From assembly GCA_035445085.1 (NCBI GenBank), contig DAOMQA010000001.1:248001-312000 (forward strand): DNA of 64,000 nucleotides, given 5' to 3'. The position numbers were made by a program, and so were the translations under genes. How positions within the stretch are numbered: position 1 is the first letter of the stretch; each line of letters begins with the position of its first letter. The stretch is from JBDHXE01 sp035445085 (GTDB lineage: Bacteria > Bacteroidota > Ignavibacteria > Kapaibacteriales > UBA2268). Of this stretch, positions 18,750 through 27,272 are shown piece by piece. The notes below the pieces were generated by a model. That model did not search any database. It saw only the letters and a program-made list of their open reading frames with translations, and was not told the origin of the DNA.

Positions 18750-19130
18750 TTATACTCTTCTCTTCTTTGGTGGACGGCATCCATTATGAGGAATAGGAGT
18801 TTTATCAATAATAGAATGAACCTCTAAACCTGCCTGCGCTAAAGCTCTTATTGCTGCCTCACGTCCAGAACCTGGTCCTTTAACTAATACGTCAACTTTT
18901 CTTAAGCCCATATCAAACGCATCTTTAGCAGACTTTTCAGCCGATACTTGTGCTGCGTAAGGTGTGTTCTTTTTTGAACCTTTAAATCCGTTTTTACCTG
19001 CCGATGACCATGCAAGTGTATTACCATACAAATCTGTAATAGTAACTTGAACGTTATTAAATGTAGCTCTAATAAATGCTTTACCGTGTATATCGGTAAC
19101 CATTTTTTTCTTGACTTTCTTCTTAGCCAC
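18750..19130 (-). CDS. rpsK: 30S ribosomal protein S11
   Basis: 126 residues, usual length. Recognised by VTDIHGKAFIRATFNNVQVTITD, WSSAGKNGFKGSKKNTPYAA, VKGPGSGREAAIRAL and the IDKTPIPHNGCRPPKKRRV end. Part of the small-subunit platform near the 3' end of 16S rRNA. Between rpsM and rpoA. Confidence 0.98.
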   Translation of the reverse strand: MAKKKVKKKMVTDIHGKAFIRATFNNVQVTITDLYGNTLAWSSAGKNGFKGSKKNTPYAAQVSAEKSAKDAFDMGLRKVDVLVKGPGSGREAAIRALAQAGLEVHSIIDKTPIPHNGCRPPKKRRV

Positions 19131-19162
19131 TTTACTTTACCTATAATTTATATAATTATTTC

Positions 19163-19537
19163 TTATTTAACTGCTTTCTTTTTACCAGCAACTGTCTTCT
19201 TACGACCTTTACGAGTACGTGAGTTAGTACGTGTTCTTTGTCCACGAACAGGCAATCCTCTTCTGTGGCGAAGCCCTCTATAGCAACCGATGTCCATAAG
19301 TCGTTTAATATTCATTTGAATTTCTGAACGTAATTGACCTTCGGTCTTTACTTCTTCAATCACTAAACGAATACGTGCTACTTCATCATCGCTCCATTCA
19401 GCGACTTTTTTATTTATATCAATACCGGCTTCATTAAGAATTCTCTCAGATGTGGTTCTACCAACACCAAAGATATAGGTCAAACCGATAAGTCCTCTTT
19501 TATTTTTTGGTAAATCTATACCAGCAATACGAGCCAC
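19163..19537 (-). CDS. rpsM: 30S ribosomal protein S13
   Basis: 124 residues. MARIAGIDLPKNKRG start, IFGVGRTTSERIL, and the typical GCYRGLRHRRGLPVRGQRTRTNSRTRKG end. Located in the head of the 30S subunit, contacting tRNA and the 50S subunit. Starts 15 bp after rpmJ. Confidence 0.98.
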   Translation of the reverse strand: MARIAGIDLPKNKRGLIGLTYIFGVGRTTSERILNEAGIDINKKVAEWSDDEVARIRLVIEEVKTEGQLRSEIQMNIKRLMDIGCYRGLRHRRGLPVRGQRTRTNSRTRKGRKKTVAGKKKAVK

Positions 19538-19552
19538 AATATTCTCCTTTTA

Positions 19553-19669
19553 TTAACCTTGTCTTTGTTTAAATCGTGAATTTTTTTTATTTATTATATA
19601 TACTCTTCCTTTACGACGAACGATTTTATCGTCTGGATTACGTTTTTTTACTGATGCTTGTACTTTCAT
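19553..19669 (-). CDS. rpmJ: 50S ribosomal protein L36, cysteine-free form
   Basis: 38 codons from ATG 19669 to TAA 19555-19553. The product begins MKVQASVKKRNPDDKIVRRK and ends SRFKQRQG. The size and the KIVRRKGR and KQRQG elements identify L36. The zinc-binding Cys/His residues of the classical protein are absent, as in the Bacteroidota version. Located between infA and rpsM, its normal place. Confidence 0.97.
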   Translation of the reverse strand: MKVQASVKKRNPDDKIVRRKGRVYIINKKNSRFKQRQG

Positions 19670-19681
19670 TTTTATACCAAT

Positions 19682-19900
19682 TTATTTATATCTATAAACT
19701 ATTCTACCTTTACTTAAATCATACGGTGATAATTCAACTGTTACTTTATCACCTTGTAATATCTTGATAAAGTTCATTCTCATCTTTCCGCTAATATGAG
19801 CAAGAATCTGGTGTCCATTCTCTAACTTTACAAGGAACTGTGTATTTGGAAGAGTTTCTTCAATCACACCATCTACTCTTATTAAATCTTGTTTTGCCAT
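19682..19900 (-). CDS. infA: translation initiation factor IF-1
   Basis: 72 residues, exact family length. MAKQDLIRVDGVIEETLPNT, ENGHQILAHISGKMRMNFI and DKVTVELSPYDLSKGRIVYR define the single OB-fold that occupies the ribosomal A site at initiation. Starts one base after the map stop codon. Confidence 0.98.
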   Translation of the reverse strand: MAKQDLIRVDGVIEETLPNTQFLVKLENGHQILAHISGKMRMNFIKILQGDKVTVELSPYDLSKGRIVYRYK

Positions 19901-19901
19901 T

Positions 19902-20702
19902 TTAATTTTCTTTCGTTAATATTAACGGTTTATTATCAACTATTACAATTGTATGCTCAAAATGAGCTGCTTTTGAACCATCTTTTGTTACTACTGTCCA
20001 TCTATCCGAAAGGACACTAATTTCTTTGTTGCCCATATGTACCATTGGTTCTATTGCAATTACCATACTATTAAAGAACTTTACATTAGGAAAATCTTGT
20101 CTTCTCAAAAGAGGAGGTACAAAATTTGGCACTGATGGAAATTCGTGTAAGGACTTTCCGAGCCCATGCCCACAATATTCTCTAGTTAATGAAAAACCAT
20201 TTGCTTCTACATAACTTTGGATTGCTTTGGATAAATCATATATACAATTCCCTACTTTAGCTTGCTCGATTCCTAAGTACAGAGACTTCTCGGTAACCTC
20301 TAAGAGTTTCAAAACTTCACTATCAACGTTACCAACAGGATAGCTTATAGCACCATCGCCATAATAGCCATTCTTAAGCACCCCACAATCTAAAGAAACG
20401 ATATCACCCTCTTTAAGAGTTCTATTACTTGGTATACCATGAATAACTTCCTCATTTACAGAAATACATAGGGAGTTAGGAAATACTAATTTACCAACTT
20501 GATAGCCTTTGAAAGCAGGTATTGCTTCTCTACTTAATATATAATCTTCCGCAATTTTATCTAACTCTAAAGTCGATACTCCAGGCGTTACATATTTTTT
20601 TAAAAGAACTAATGTTTCTGCCACTATTCTACAGGATTCTTCGATGAGTTTAATTTCATCGTTTGTCTTATATGCTGACTTAGGTATCCTGATATTAGTC
20701 AT
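19902..20702 (-). CDS. map: methionine aminopeptidase, type I
   Basis: 266 residues. Removes the initiator Met from nascent proteins. The five metal ligands are visible in SLDCGV (Asp), YYGDGA (Asp), GHGLGKSLHE (His), AIEPM (Glu) and HFEHT (Glu region). Four bases separate it from the secY stop and one base from infA. adk, which stands between secY and map in many bacteria, is absent. Confidence 0.97.
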   Translation of the reverse strand: MTNIRIPKSAYKTNDEIKLIEESCRIVAETLVLLKKYVTPGVSTLELDKIAEDYILSREAIPAFKGYQVGKLVFPNSLCISVNEEVIHGIPSNRTLKEGDIVSLDCGVLKNGYYGDGAISYPVGNVDSEVLKLLEVTEKSLYLGIEQAKVGNCIYDLSKAIQSYVEANGFSLTREYCGHGLGKSLHEFPSVPNFVPPLLRRQDFPNVKFFNSMVIAIEPMVHMGNKEISVLSDRWTVVTKDGSKAAHFEHTIVIVDNKPLILTKEN

Positions 20703-20705
20703 AAA

Positions 20706-22055
20706 TTAAAATCCACCTATTCCTGCTCTGCCTTTCATTTTACCACTTTTCATGAAACCATCATAGTGTCTCATTAATAAATGTGATTCAATTTGTTGCA
20801 ATGTATCTAAAGCAACGCCCACCATAATTAGCAATGATGTACCGCCAAAAAATGAAGCAAAGAAATGATCTACGCTAAAGAAATTAGTCATAAATGTAGG
20901 CAACACAGCTATAATACCTAAGAATAAAGATCCAGGGAAAGTTATTCTTGTCAAAATAGCTTCAATATATTCTGATGTATGATTACCTGGTCTAATACCG
21001 GGAATAAATCCACCTTGTTTTTTCATATTATCAGCAATTTCTTGCGGATTAAATATAATTGCTGTATAAAAATAAGTAAAGAAAACTATCATAACAAAGT
21101 AAGTGAAAGCATAGAACCAAGAAGTAAAATCAAACATTCTTGCTACGCTTGTAAAGAAAGCACTTTCTGGGAAGAAACTTGCAATTGTCCCAGGAATAAA
21201 CATTAATGACTGAGCAAAAATGATTGGCATCACGCCTGCTGTATTTACTCTTAAAGGAATATATTGAGTTGTACCACCAAAAACTTTTTTCCCAACTTGT
21301 CTTTTTGCATACTGAACAGGAATTCTTCTTGCGCCTTGAGTTACTAGAACAATAGAAGCGATAATAACTACTAATAATATCATTATCACTAATTCAATAG
21401 GCCACAATCTAGCGCCAGTCCACATTAAATTAAATTCATTAAATAATGCAACAGGTAGCCTTGCAACTATACCTAACATTATTATTAATGAAATTCCATT
21501 TCCAATACCTCTATCAGTAATTTGTTCACCTAACCACATCATAAACACTGTTCCTGCACCTAGCATAAACATAGTAGACAATGTAAACATAATACCCGCA
21601 TCTGGCACAACAGGCAAACCGCCTGCAGCTTGTTGGTTAGCTAATTTAATAGCTACGCCCCAACCTTGTAATGCAGATATAAGTACAGTAGCTACACGAG
21701 TATATTGGTTAATCTTTCTTCGTCCTTCTTCACCTTCTTTCTGCATCTTTTGAATTTCAGGAATAACTACACCAGCAAGTTGGAATATGATAGAAGCAGT
21801 AATATAGGGCATAATACCAAGTGCAAATATAGCAGCATTAGAAAATGCACCACCTACAAATAAATCAAACAACCCAAATAAAGTATTTGAGTCTTGATTA
21901 GCCATTGATAGTTGCAAAGCATTAACATCTACACCAGGTAGAGTAATATGTGCTCCTATTCTTATTACAATTATAATACCGAGAGTAAAGAGAATTCTAT
22001 CTCTTAACTCTTCGATTTTATAAATATTCTGTAAAGTTTGAATAAATTTATTCAT
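20706..22055 (-). CDS. secY: preprotein translocase subunit SecY
   Basis: 449 residues with about ten membrane segments. Markers include RIGAHITLPGVDVNAL near the N-terminus, PYITASIIFQL, the cytosolic RRIPVQYAKRQVG loop that contacts SecA and ribosome, and NPQEIADNMKKQGGFIPGIRPG. Forms the protein-conducting channel with SecE, encoded near 47.9 kb in the same superoperon. Overlaps the rplO stop by eight bases. Confidence 0.98.
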   Translation of the reverse strand: MNKFIQTLQNIYKIEELRDRILFTLGIIIVIRIGAHITLPGVDVNALQLSMANQDSNTLFGLFDLFVGGAFSNAAIFALGIMPYITASIIFQLAGVVIPEIQKMQKEGEEGRRKINQYTRVATVLISALQGWGVAIKLANQQAAGGLPVVPDAGIMFTLSTMFMLGAGTVFMMWLGEQITDRGIGNGISLIIMLGIVARLPVALFNEFNLMWTGARLWPIELVIMILLVVIIASIVLVTQGARRIPVQYAKRQVGKKVFGGTTQYIPLRVNTAGVMPIIFAQSLMFIPGTIASFFPESAFFTSVARMFDFTSWFYAFTYFVMIVFFTYFYTAIIFNPQEIADNMKKQGGFIPGIRPGNHTSEYIEAILTRITFPGSLFLGIIAVLPTFMTNFFSVDHFFASFFGGTSLLIMVGVALDTLQQIESHLLMRHYDGFMKSGKMKGRAGIGGF

Positions 22056-22506
22056 TGACTGTTACTTTCCCTCCGGCTGATTCAATTTTATCTTTAGCAG
22101 ATTTAGAAAACAAATGAGCAGAAATATCAAGAGCTTTATTTAATTCGCCTTCACCTAATATTTTTACTGGAACATCAATTTTCTTAATTACTCCGTTGGA
22201 GAACAAAATTTCCGGATTCACAACTGAATCAATAATATTATTATCAATCAGCTCTTGTAATTTACTTAAATTTACGATTTGAATATCTTTTCTAAATCTG
22301 TTAGTAAAGCCGAATTTAGGAAGACGTCTATTAATAGGCATTTGCCCACCTTCGAATCCTATTCTTACTTTAGCACCTGAACGAGATTTTTGACCTTTAT
22401 GTCCACGCGTAGATGTTCCACCGTGTCCACTACCTGGTCCGCGGGCAATTCTTTTTTTGTTTTTCTTTGCGCCGTCTGCGTATTTAATATTACCTATATG
22501 CTTCAT
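22048..22506 (-). CDS. rplO: 50S ribosomal protein L15
   Basis: 152 residues. The Gly/Arg/Lys-rich N-terminal extension that reaches into 23S rRNA (KKRIARGPGSGHGGTSTRGH) and GFEGGQMPINRRLPKFGFTN are diagnostic. Its 3' end overlaps the secY start by eight bases. Confidence 0.97.
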   Translation of the reverse strand: MKHIGNIKYADGAKKNKKRIARGPGSGHGGTSTRGHKGQKSRSGAKVRIGFEGGQMPINRRLPKFGFTNRFRKDIQIVNLSKLQELIDNNIIDSVVNPEILFSNGVIKKIDVPVKILGEGELNKALDISAHLFSKSAKDKIESAGGKVTVNE

Positions 22507-22522
22507 ATTAGCAACTTCTTAT

Positions 22523-22708
22523 TTATTCTGAAACTTCTTCTACTTTAACTAAATGCTTTACTACATTAATCATACCACGAATTTGTGGATTATCAGGATG
22601 AATTTTGAAGTAGTTTGGTCTTCCCAAACCTAATGCTTCAATAGTTTTCTTCTGATTGCTCAATGTTTTTATAACACTTGTTGTTTGTGTAATTTTTAAT
22701 TTAGCCAT
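22523..22708 (-). CDS. rpmD: 50S ribosomal protein L30
   Basis: 61 residues from ATG 22708. The longer reading from GTG 22717 is unlikely because AAGGTG there is the ribosome-binding site, six bases before the ATG. LKITQTTSVI, LGLGRPN and the PQIRGMINVVKHLVKVE end identify L30. Confidence 0.95.
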   Translation of the reverse strand: MAKLKITQTTSVIKTLSNQKKTIEALGLGRPNYFKIHPDNPQIRGMINVVKHLVKVEEVSE

Positions 22709-22740
22709 AATTTTCACCTTAATTATATTATTGCATATAA

Positions 22741-23244
22741 TTATGCGTTCACAACTTTTTCAACTGAAATACCTCTACGTTCAGCAACTGATGTTGCGTC
22801 TTCAAGTTGTAATAATCCTTGTACCGCAGCTTTCACTGAGTTATGAGGATTAGACGAGCCAAGGCTCTTTGTTAATACGTCTTTTATTCCCGCTAATTCC
22901 AATACGGCACGAACACCGCCTGATGCAATCACACCAGTACCTGGAGTAGCAGGTTTAATAATAATTTTTGCTGCTCCAAAGCGACCAAAGACCTGATGTG
23001 GAATAGTATGTTTAGATAATCTAACCTTTACTATGCTTTTTTTAGCAGCTTCCGTAGCTTTGCTAACAGCATCAACTACTTCACTTGCTTTACCAAGCCC
23101 ATATCCAATATGCCCATTACCGTCCCCTACTACTACAATAGCAGAGAAGTTAAATCTACGTCCACCTTTAACTACTTTAGCAGTTCTGCCAACATATACT
23201 AGTTTATCTTTTAAGTCTAATTCAGATACTTTAATATGAGTCAC
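22741..23244 (-). CDS. rpsE: 30S ribosomal protein S5
   Basis: 167 residues. DKLVYVGRTAKVVKGGRRF, the GDGNGHIGYGLGKA loop and ASGGVRAVLELAGIKDVLTKSLGSSN are family signatures. A decoding-fidelity protein at the mRNA entry site. Between rplR and rpmD. Confidence 0.98.
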   Translation of the reverse strand: MTHIKVSELDLKDKLVYVGRTAKVVKGGRRFNFSAIVVVGDGNGHIGYGLGKASEVVDAVSKATEAAKKSIVKVRLSKHTIPHQVFGRFGAAKIIIKPATPGTGVIASGGVRAVLELAGIKDVLTKSLGSSNPHNSVKAAVQGLLQLEDATSVAERRGISVEKVVNA

Positions 23245-23273
23245 TTAATTTTCTCCTAATAAAATTTTATTTG

Positions 23274-23645
23274 TTAAAATTGAAGTCCGCCTTCGCGAGC
23301 TCCATCCGCAAGAGCCTTCACTCTTCCGTGGTAGATATAGCCATTTCTATCGAAAGCCACATTAGAAATATTTGCTTCTTTTGCTCTTTTAGCAATTAAT
23401 TTACCAACAAGAACACTTTTGTCAGACTTTTTCATATCCGAAGTAATTTGAGATTTAACTTCTTTATCAATAGTAGAAGCAGACACTAAAGTCTTCTGTT
23501 CTTTATCATCTATAATTTGGGCATAAATATGATTGAGACTTTTGAAGACAGTAAGTCTTAGTCTATCACCCTTGAAGGTCATTGACTTAATAATATGTCT
23601 TTTACGTCTTAATTTACGCTTTGCTTTTAATACAAGTACTTTCAT
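23274..23645 (-). CDS. rplR: 50S ribosomal protein L18
   Basis: 123 residues. RLRLTVFKSLNHIYAQIIDD, VGKLIAKRAKEANI and FDRNGYIYHGRVKALADGAREGGLQF are diagnostic. Binds 5S rRNA with L5, encoded in the same cluster. Confidence 0.97.
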   Translation of the reverse strand: MKVLVLKAKRKLRRKRHIIKSMTFKGDRLRLTVFKSLNHIYAQIIDDKEQKTLVSASTIDKEVKSQITSDMKKSDKSVLVGKLIAKRAKEANISNVAFDRNGYIYHGRVKALADGAREGGLQF

Positions 23646-23670
23646 TTTTTTACCGTTATTTTATCATTTA

Positions 23671-24210
23671 CTATTTTGATGAAGTCTTACCTGCTTTACG
23701 GCGGATATATTCGCCTTCATATCTAACACCTTTGCCTTTATACGGTTCTGGTGGTCTTAAATCTCTAATTTTAGCAGCAACAAGTCCTATTAATTGTTTA
23801 TCTACACCTTTAATAGTAACATTGTTAGCATTAGTTAGTTCAAAACTAATTCCAGCAGGTGGAATTACAAGAATAGGGTGAGAAAATCCCAGCGAAAGGA
23901 AAAGTTTAGTGCCTTTCATTTCGGCTTTAAACCCAACACCTTCGATAATAAGTTTTTTCTCAAAACCTTTTGATACACCATCAACCATATTAGCAGTTAA
24001 TGATCTAGATAGACCGTGTAAAGCTCTAACATGTTTTTCATCTGATTGACGTGCAAATGTGATTTTACCGTCTTCCATTTTCATTTGAATTTCATCATGA
24101 AGACGGTAGCTCAATTCACCAAGAGGACCTTTTACCCTGATTATGTTTTCCGTAAAGGTTACATTAACACCTTTAGGGATTTCAATCAGTTTTTTTCCAA
24201 TACGTGACAC
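23671..24210 (-). CDS. rplF: 50S ribosomal protein L6
   Basis: 179 residues in two related domains. MSRIGKKLIEIPKGVNV start, LIEGVGFKAEMKG and LRPPEPYKGKGVRYEGEYIRRKAGK end. Located near the elongation-factor site of the 50S subunit. Between rpsH and rplR. Confidence 0.98.
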   Translation of the reverse strand: MSRIGKKLIEIPKGVNVTFTENIIRVKGPLGELSYRLHDEIQMKMEDGKITFARQSDEKHVRALHGLSRSLTANMVDGVSKGFEKKLIIEGVGFKAEMKGTKLFLSLGFSHPILVIPPAGISFELTNANNVTIKGVDKQLIGLVAAKIRDLRPPEPYKGKGVRYEGEYIRRKAGKTSSK

Positions 24211-24235
24211 TTTGTATTACTCCTTAGGGGTTTTA

Positions 24236-24631
24236 TTACCAAACTGTACAAATTACTTCTCCACCAATATTTATTTGACGGGCTTTTTTGCCAGTCATAA
24301 TACCGTGTGAAGTTGAAATTATAGCAATACCCAAGCCATTATTTACTCTTGGGAGCTTATCAGCAGGGACATATACTCTACGTCCCGGTTTACTAATTCT
24401 AACAATATCTTTAATTACCGGTTTACGCTTAAAATACTTTAAGTGGACTCTTATAGCCCCTTGAACTCCATCTTCGATTTTTTCAAAGTCGTTAATGAAA
24501 CCTTGTTCTTTTAATAGGGCTGCGATGCTTGCTTTAACTTTAGAAGCTGGAGCATCTACTGTTTTATGTCCTGCCTGACCGGCATTTCTGATTCTTGTAA
24601 TAAAATCAGCTATTGAATCTGTTACTGGCAT
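24236..24631 (-). CDS. rpsH: 30S ribosomal protein S8
   Basis: 131 residues. DSIADFITRIRNAGQA start and the GLGIAIISTSHGIMTGKKAR, GGEVICTVW end are standard. In E. coli S8 is also the translational repressor of this cluster. I do not see an evident copy of its rRNA-like target here. Confidence 0.98.
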   Translation of the reverse strand: MPVTDSIADFITRIRNAGQAGHKTVDAPASKVKASIAALLKEQGFINDFEKIEDGVQGAIRVHLKYFKRKPVIKDIVRISKPGRRVYVPADKLPRVNNGLGIAIISTSHGIMTGKKARQINIGGEVICTVW

Positions 24632-24650
24632 ACTATTTTAACCATTAAAT

Positions 24651-24920
24651 TTACCAACTTGCTTTACGGACACCCGGCAACTTGCCTTCGAGTGCCATTA
24701 AACGGAACACATTTCTGCATAAACCGTATTTTTTATAAACACCTCTACCTCTTCCAGTAAGCGTACATCTACTTCTTAATCTAGTAGGAGCGCTATTGCG
24801 AGGTAATTTTTGCAAACCTTCAATATCGCCTGCTTCTTTGAGTGCTTTGCGTTTTTCAGCATATTTTTCGACTAATCTTTGTCTTTTTAAATTTCTTGCT
24901 ACGACTGATTTTCTTGCCAT
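24651..24920 (-). CDS. rpsN: 30S ribosomal protein S14, long zinc-free form
   Basis: 89 residues, the long form. MARKSVVARNLKRQRLVEKY start and SRCTLTGRGRGVYKKYGLCR, LPGVRKASW end. There is no CxxC zinc ribbon, unlike the short 61-residue form. Between rplE and rpsH. Confidence 0.97.
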   Translation of the reverse strand: MARKSVVARNLKRQRLVEKYAEKRKALKEAGDIEGLQKLPRNSAPTRLRSRCTLTGRGRGVYKKYGLCRNVFRLMALEGKLPGVRKASW

Positions 24921-24935
24921 CTTAAACTATCACTT

Positions 24936-25589
24936 TTATTGAATTTTCTTTTTAAATGGAAAACCAAATTCACTTAATAATGAATATGATTCTTCGTCTG
25001 ACATTGACTTCATAACGAAAGAAATATCCATTCCGTTTATTTTATTTATTTTATCTACATCAAGCTCAGGAAATATAATTTGTTCTTTAATACCGATAGT
25101 ATAATTACCTCTTCCATCAAAACTCTTATCAGGGAAACCACGGAAGTCTCTGATACGTGGAGAAGCAATATTTATAAATCTATCAAGGAATTCGAACATT
25201 CTTGGACCACGTAAAGTAACCATACAAGCAATAGGCATGCCTTGACGTAACTTGAAGTTAGATATTGCTTTTTTAGCTTTTTTAACAACTGGTCTTTGCC
25301 CAGTAATTAATTCTAACTCATTTACAGCACTTTGTAGTTGCTTAAGGTCTTGCGTTGCGCTACCAACCCCGATATTAATACAAATTTTTTCTAATTTAGG
25401 TACTTGCATAACTGATTTGTAGTTATATTTCTTCATTAACGAAGGAACCACATTGTTTCTATAAAACTCAATCAGTCTTGCTTTAGGTATATTAGTATCT
25501 TTAACATCTTCTAATCTTTTACCTTCAGGCACAAATTCGCCTTTTTTTGCTGCAGACTTACCTTGTTGTGGAGCAGATTTTTTTGACAT
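24936..25589 (-). CDS. rplE: 50S ribosomal protein L5 with N-terminal extension
   Basis: 217 residues against about 180 usually. The extra 35-40 residues at the N-terminus are Lys/Gly/Ser-rich. The core starts at RLIEFYRNNVVPSLMKKYNY, with PKLEKICINIGVG and DFRGFPDKSFDGRGNYTIGI. Binds 5S rRNA and contacts P-site tRNA. Confidence 0.97.
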   Translation of the reverse strand: MSKKSAPQQGKSAAKKGEFVPEGKRLEDVKDTNIPKARLIEFYRNNVVPSLMKKYNYKSVMQVPKLEKICINIGVGSATQDLKQLQSAVNELELITGQRPVVKKAKKAISNFKLRQGMPIACMVTLRGPRMFEFLDRFINIASPRIRDFRGFPDKSFDGRGNYTIGIKEQIIFPELDVDKINKINGMDISFVMKSMSDEESYSLLSEFGFPFKKKIQ

Positions 25590-25608
25590 CTTTATTCACT
25601 CAGTTAAA

Positions 25609-25929
25609 TTAAATTATTTTACCATTAGTTTTTGCAATACGAGTAACATTTGATTTGCCACCCTTATTTTCTCTTTTTATAGAGATTTTAGTTGCTTTTT
25701 TGTCTGAATCAACCAACGATACATTAGAATAATGAATAGGAAATTCCATTTCTATACGGCCACCTTGTTGATTTTGTTGATTTGGTCTTTGGTGTTTAAT
25801 ATGCTTATTAACCCCTTCAACCAAAATTCTAGTATTTTTAGTATCAATATCAAGGACTCTACCGATCTTTCCTTTATCATCGCCAGAAATTACAATAACT
25901 TGATCGTTCTTTTTAATTTTAAATTTCAT
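25609..25929 (-). CDS. rplX: 50S ribosomal protein L24
   Basis: 106 residues. The KOW motif is at the N-terminus (KKNDQVIVISGDDKGKIGRV), followed by EGVNKHIKHQRPNQQNQQGG and the MEFPIHYSNVSLVD segment. An early assembly protein of the 50S subunit. Between rplN and rplE. Confidence 0.97.
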   Translation of the reverse strand: MKFKIKKNDQVIVISGDDKGKIGRVLDIDTKNTRILVEGVNKHIKHQRPNQQNQQGGRIEMEFPIHYSNVSLVDSDKKATKISIKRENKGGKSNVTRIAKTNGKII

Positions 25930-25943
25930 ATCTCCACCAACAA

Positions 25944-26312
25944 TTATAACACTTCGGGTGCTAATGAAACAATTTTCATATAATTTTTTTCACGTAGTTC
26001 ACGAGCAACAGGTCCAAAAATACGTGTTCCTCTTGGATCGCCCTTGTCATTAAGAATCACAGCTGCATTATCGTCAAATCTAATATAAGAGCCATCTTTG
26101 CGTCCTACTTCTTTGGCAGTCCTAACAATCACGGCTTTTACAACTTGACCTTTTTTTACGCTACCATTTGGTATAGCAGACTTAACACTAACAACAACTA
26201 AGTCACCTAAAGAGGCATAACGACGACCATGTCCTCCAAGTACTCTAATTACTCTTACTTTTTTTGCGCCAGAATTATCGGCAACAGTTAGATTAGTTTC
26301 TTCTTGTACCAT
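25944..26312 (-). CDS. rplN: 50S ribosomal protein L14
   Basis: 122 residues, exact family length. VQEETNLTVADNSGAKKVR, LGDLVVVSVKSAIPNG and DPRGTRIFGPVARELREKNYMKIVSLAPEVL are diagnostic. Sits at an intersubunit bridge. Confidence 0.98.
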   Translation of the reverse strand: MVQEETNLTVADNSGAKKVRVIRVLGGHGRRYASLGDLVVVSVKSAIPNGSVKKGQVVKAVIVRTAKEVGRKDGSYIRFDDNAAVILNDKGDPRGTRIFGPVARELREKNYMKIVSLAPEVL

Positions 26313-26321
26313 TTTGTCTCC

Positions 26322-26627
26322 TTATTTAGCTCTTTCTACTACATCAATCAATGTCCATCTTTTTCTAGCACTTAATGGACGACATTCTTTAATTTTTACT
26401 ACATCACCAATATGGCAAGTATTTTCTTCATCATGAGCCATTACTTTTTTAGTTCTTTTGAAGTACTTTTTATATAATGGGTGAATCACTTGTCTTTCAA
26501 TAGCTACAATAATAGTTTTATTAGGTTTATTACTTGTAACTTTACCAACGAGAATTCTTTTTCTTGATTTTTTTTCTGCATCTGAATTACCAGTAGCATT
26601 ATTATTTACATTTTGAACATTATTCAT
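26322..26627 (-). CDS. rpsQ: 30S ribosomal protein S17 with N-terminal extension
   Basis: 101 residues against about 85. An Asn-rich extension of some 20 residues precedes the core RKRILVGKVTSNKPNKTIIV. HPLYKKYFKRTKKVMAHDEEN and GDVVKIKECRPLSARKRW follow. Start codon lies three bases after the rpmC stop. Confidence 0.96.
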   Translation of the reverse strand: MNNVQNVNNNATGNSDAEKKSRKRILVGKVTSNKPNKTIIVAIERQVIHPLYKKYFKRTKKVMAHDEENTCHIGDVVKIKECRPLSARKRWTLIDVVERAK

Positions 26628-26630
26628 TTT

Positions 26631-26834
26631 TTACACCGCTAGTGAACGTTCTTTTATAATAGTTTGAATACGGGCAATATCTCTTCTCAATACTTTTAAG
26701 TAAGTAGTGTCATGCAATTGTTTTAAAGCATGTTGAAAAGTTTGAGTAGCCAACGTTTCTCTTGATTCTGTGAGTAGATTTTGTAACTCATCATTAGTTA
26801 AATCTTTTAAGTCTTTTGCTTTACGTTCTTTCAT
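26631..26834 (-). CDS. rpmC: 50S ribosomal protein L29
   Basis: 67 residues, a two-helix hairpin. DLKDLTNDELQNLLTESRET and VLRRDIARIQTIIKER are typical. It lies at the exit of the peptide tunnel. One base separates it from the rplP stop. Confidence 0.96.
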   Translation of the reverse strand: MKERKAKDLKDLTNDELQNLLTESRETLATQTFQHALKQLHDTTYLKVLRRDIARIQTIIKERSLAV

Positions 26835-26835
26835 A

Positions 26836-27252
26836 TTACACCAGATCTATACGTTTTACAAATTTAGTTTTAATAGGAAGTTTATGTGAAGCAAGTCTTA
26901 AAGCTTCTACAGCGGCTTCTTCAGTTACACCGTCCACTTCAAATAAGATTCTTCCGGGTTTAATTACAGCTACCCAGCCTTCTGGGCTACCTTTACCGCT
27001 ACCCATACGCACTTCTAACGGCTTTTTGGTATACGGTTTGTCTGGAAATATTCTAATCCAAACCTTACCGTCACGTTTCAAATAGCGATTAATTGCGATA
27101 CGAGCTGCTTCGATTTGACGATTAGTAAGCCAATGTGGCTCTAAAGCTTTCAAACCGAACGAACCGAATGATATTTGGGAGCCACGATAGGCTTTACCAG
27201 TCATTCTGCCTCGCATCGTCTTACGGTATTTTACTCTCTTTGGTGATAACAT
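26836..27252 (-). CDS. rplP: 50S ribosomal protein L16
   Basis: 138 residues. MLSPKRVKYRKTMRGRMTG start, LEPHWLTNRQIEAARIAINR and the VRMGSGKGSPEGWVAVIKPG loop identify L16. Organises the A-site tRNA elbow region of the 50S subunit. Confidence 0.98.
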   Translation of the reverse strand: MLSPKRVKYRKTMRGRMTGKAYRGSQISFGSFGLKALEPHWLTNRQIEAARIAINRYLKRDGKVWIRIFPDKPYTKKPLEVRMGSGKGSPEGWVAVIKPGRILFEVDGVTEEAAVEALRLASHKLPIKTKFVKRIDLV

Positions 27253-27272
27253 TTTATTATATCCTGTTTATT

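Noticed and set aside
24236..24920. S8 translational operator in the spc cluster
   Set aside because: I could not identify a convincing copy of the 16S rRNA S8 site near rplE or rpsH by eye.
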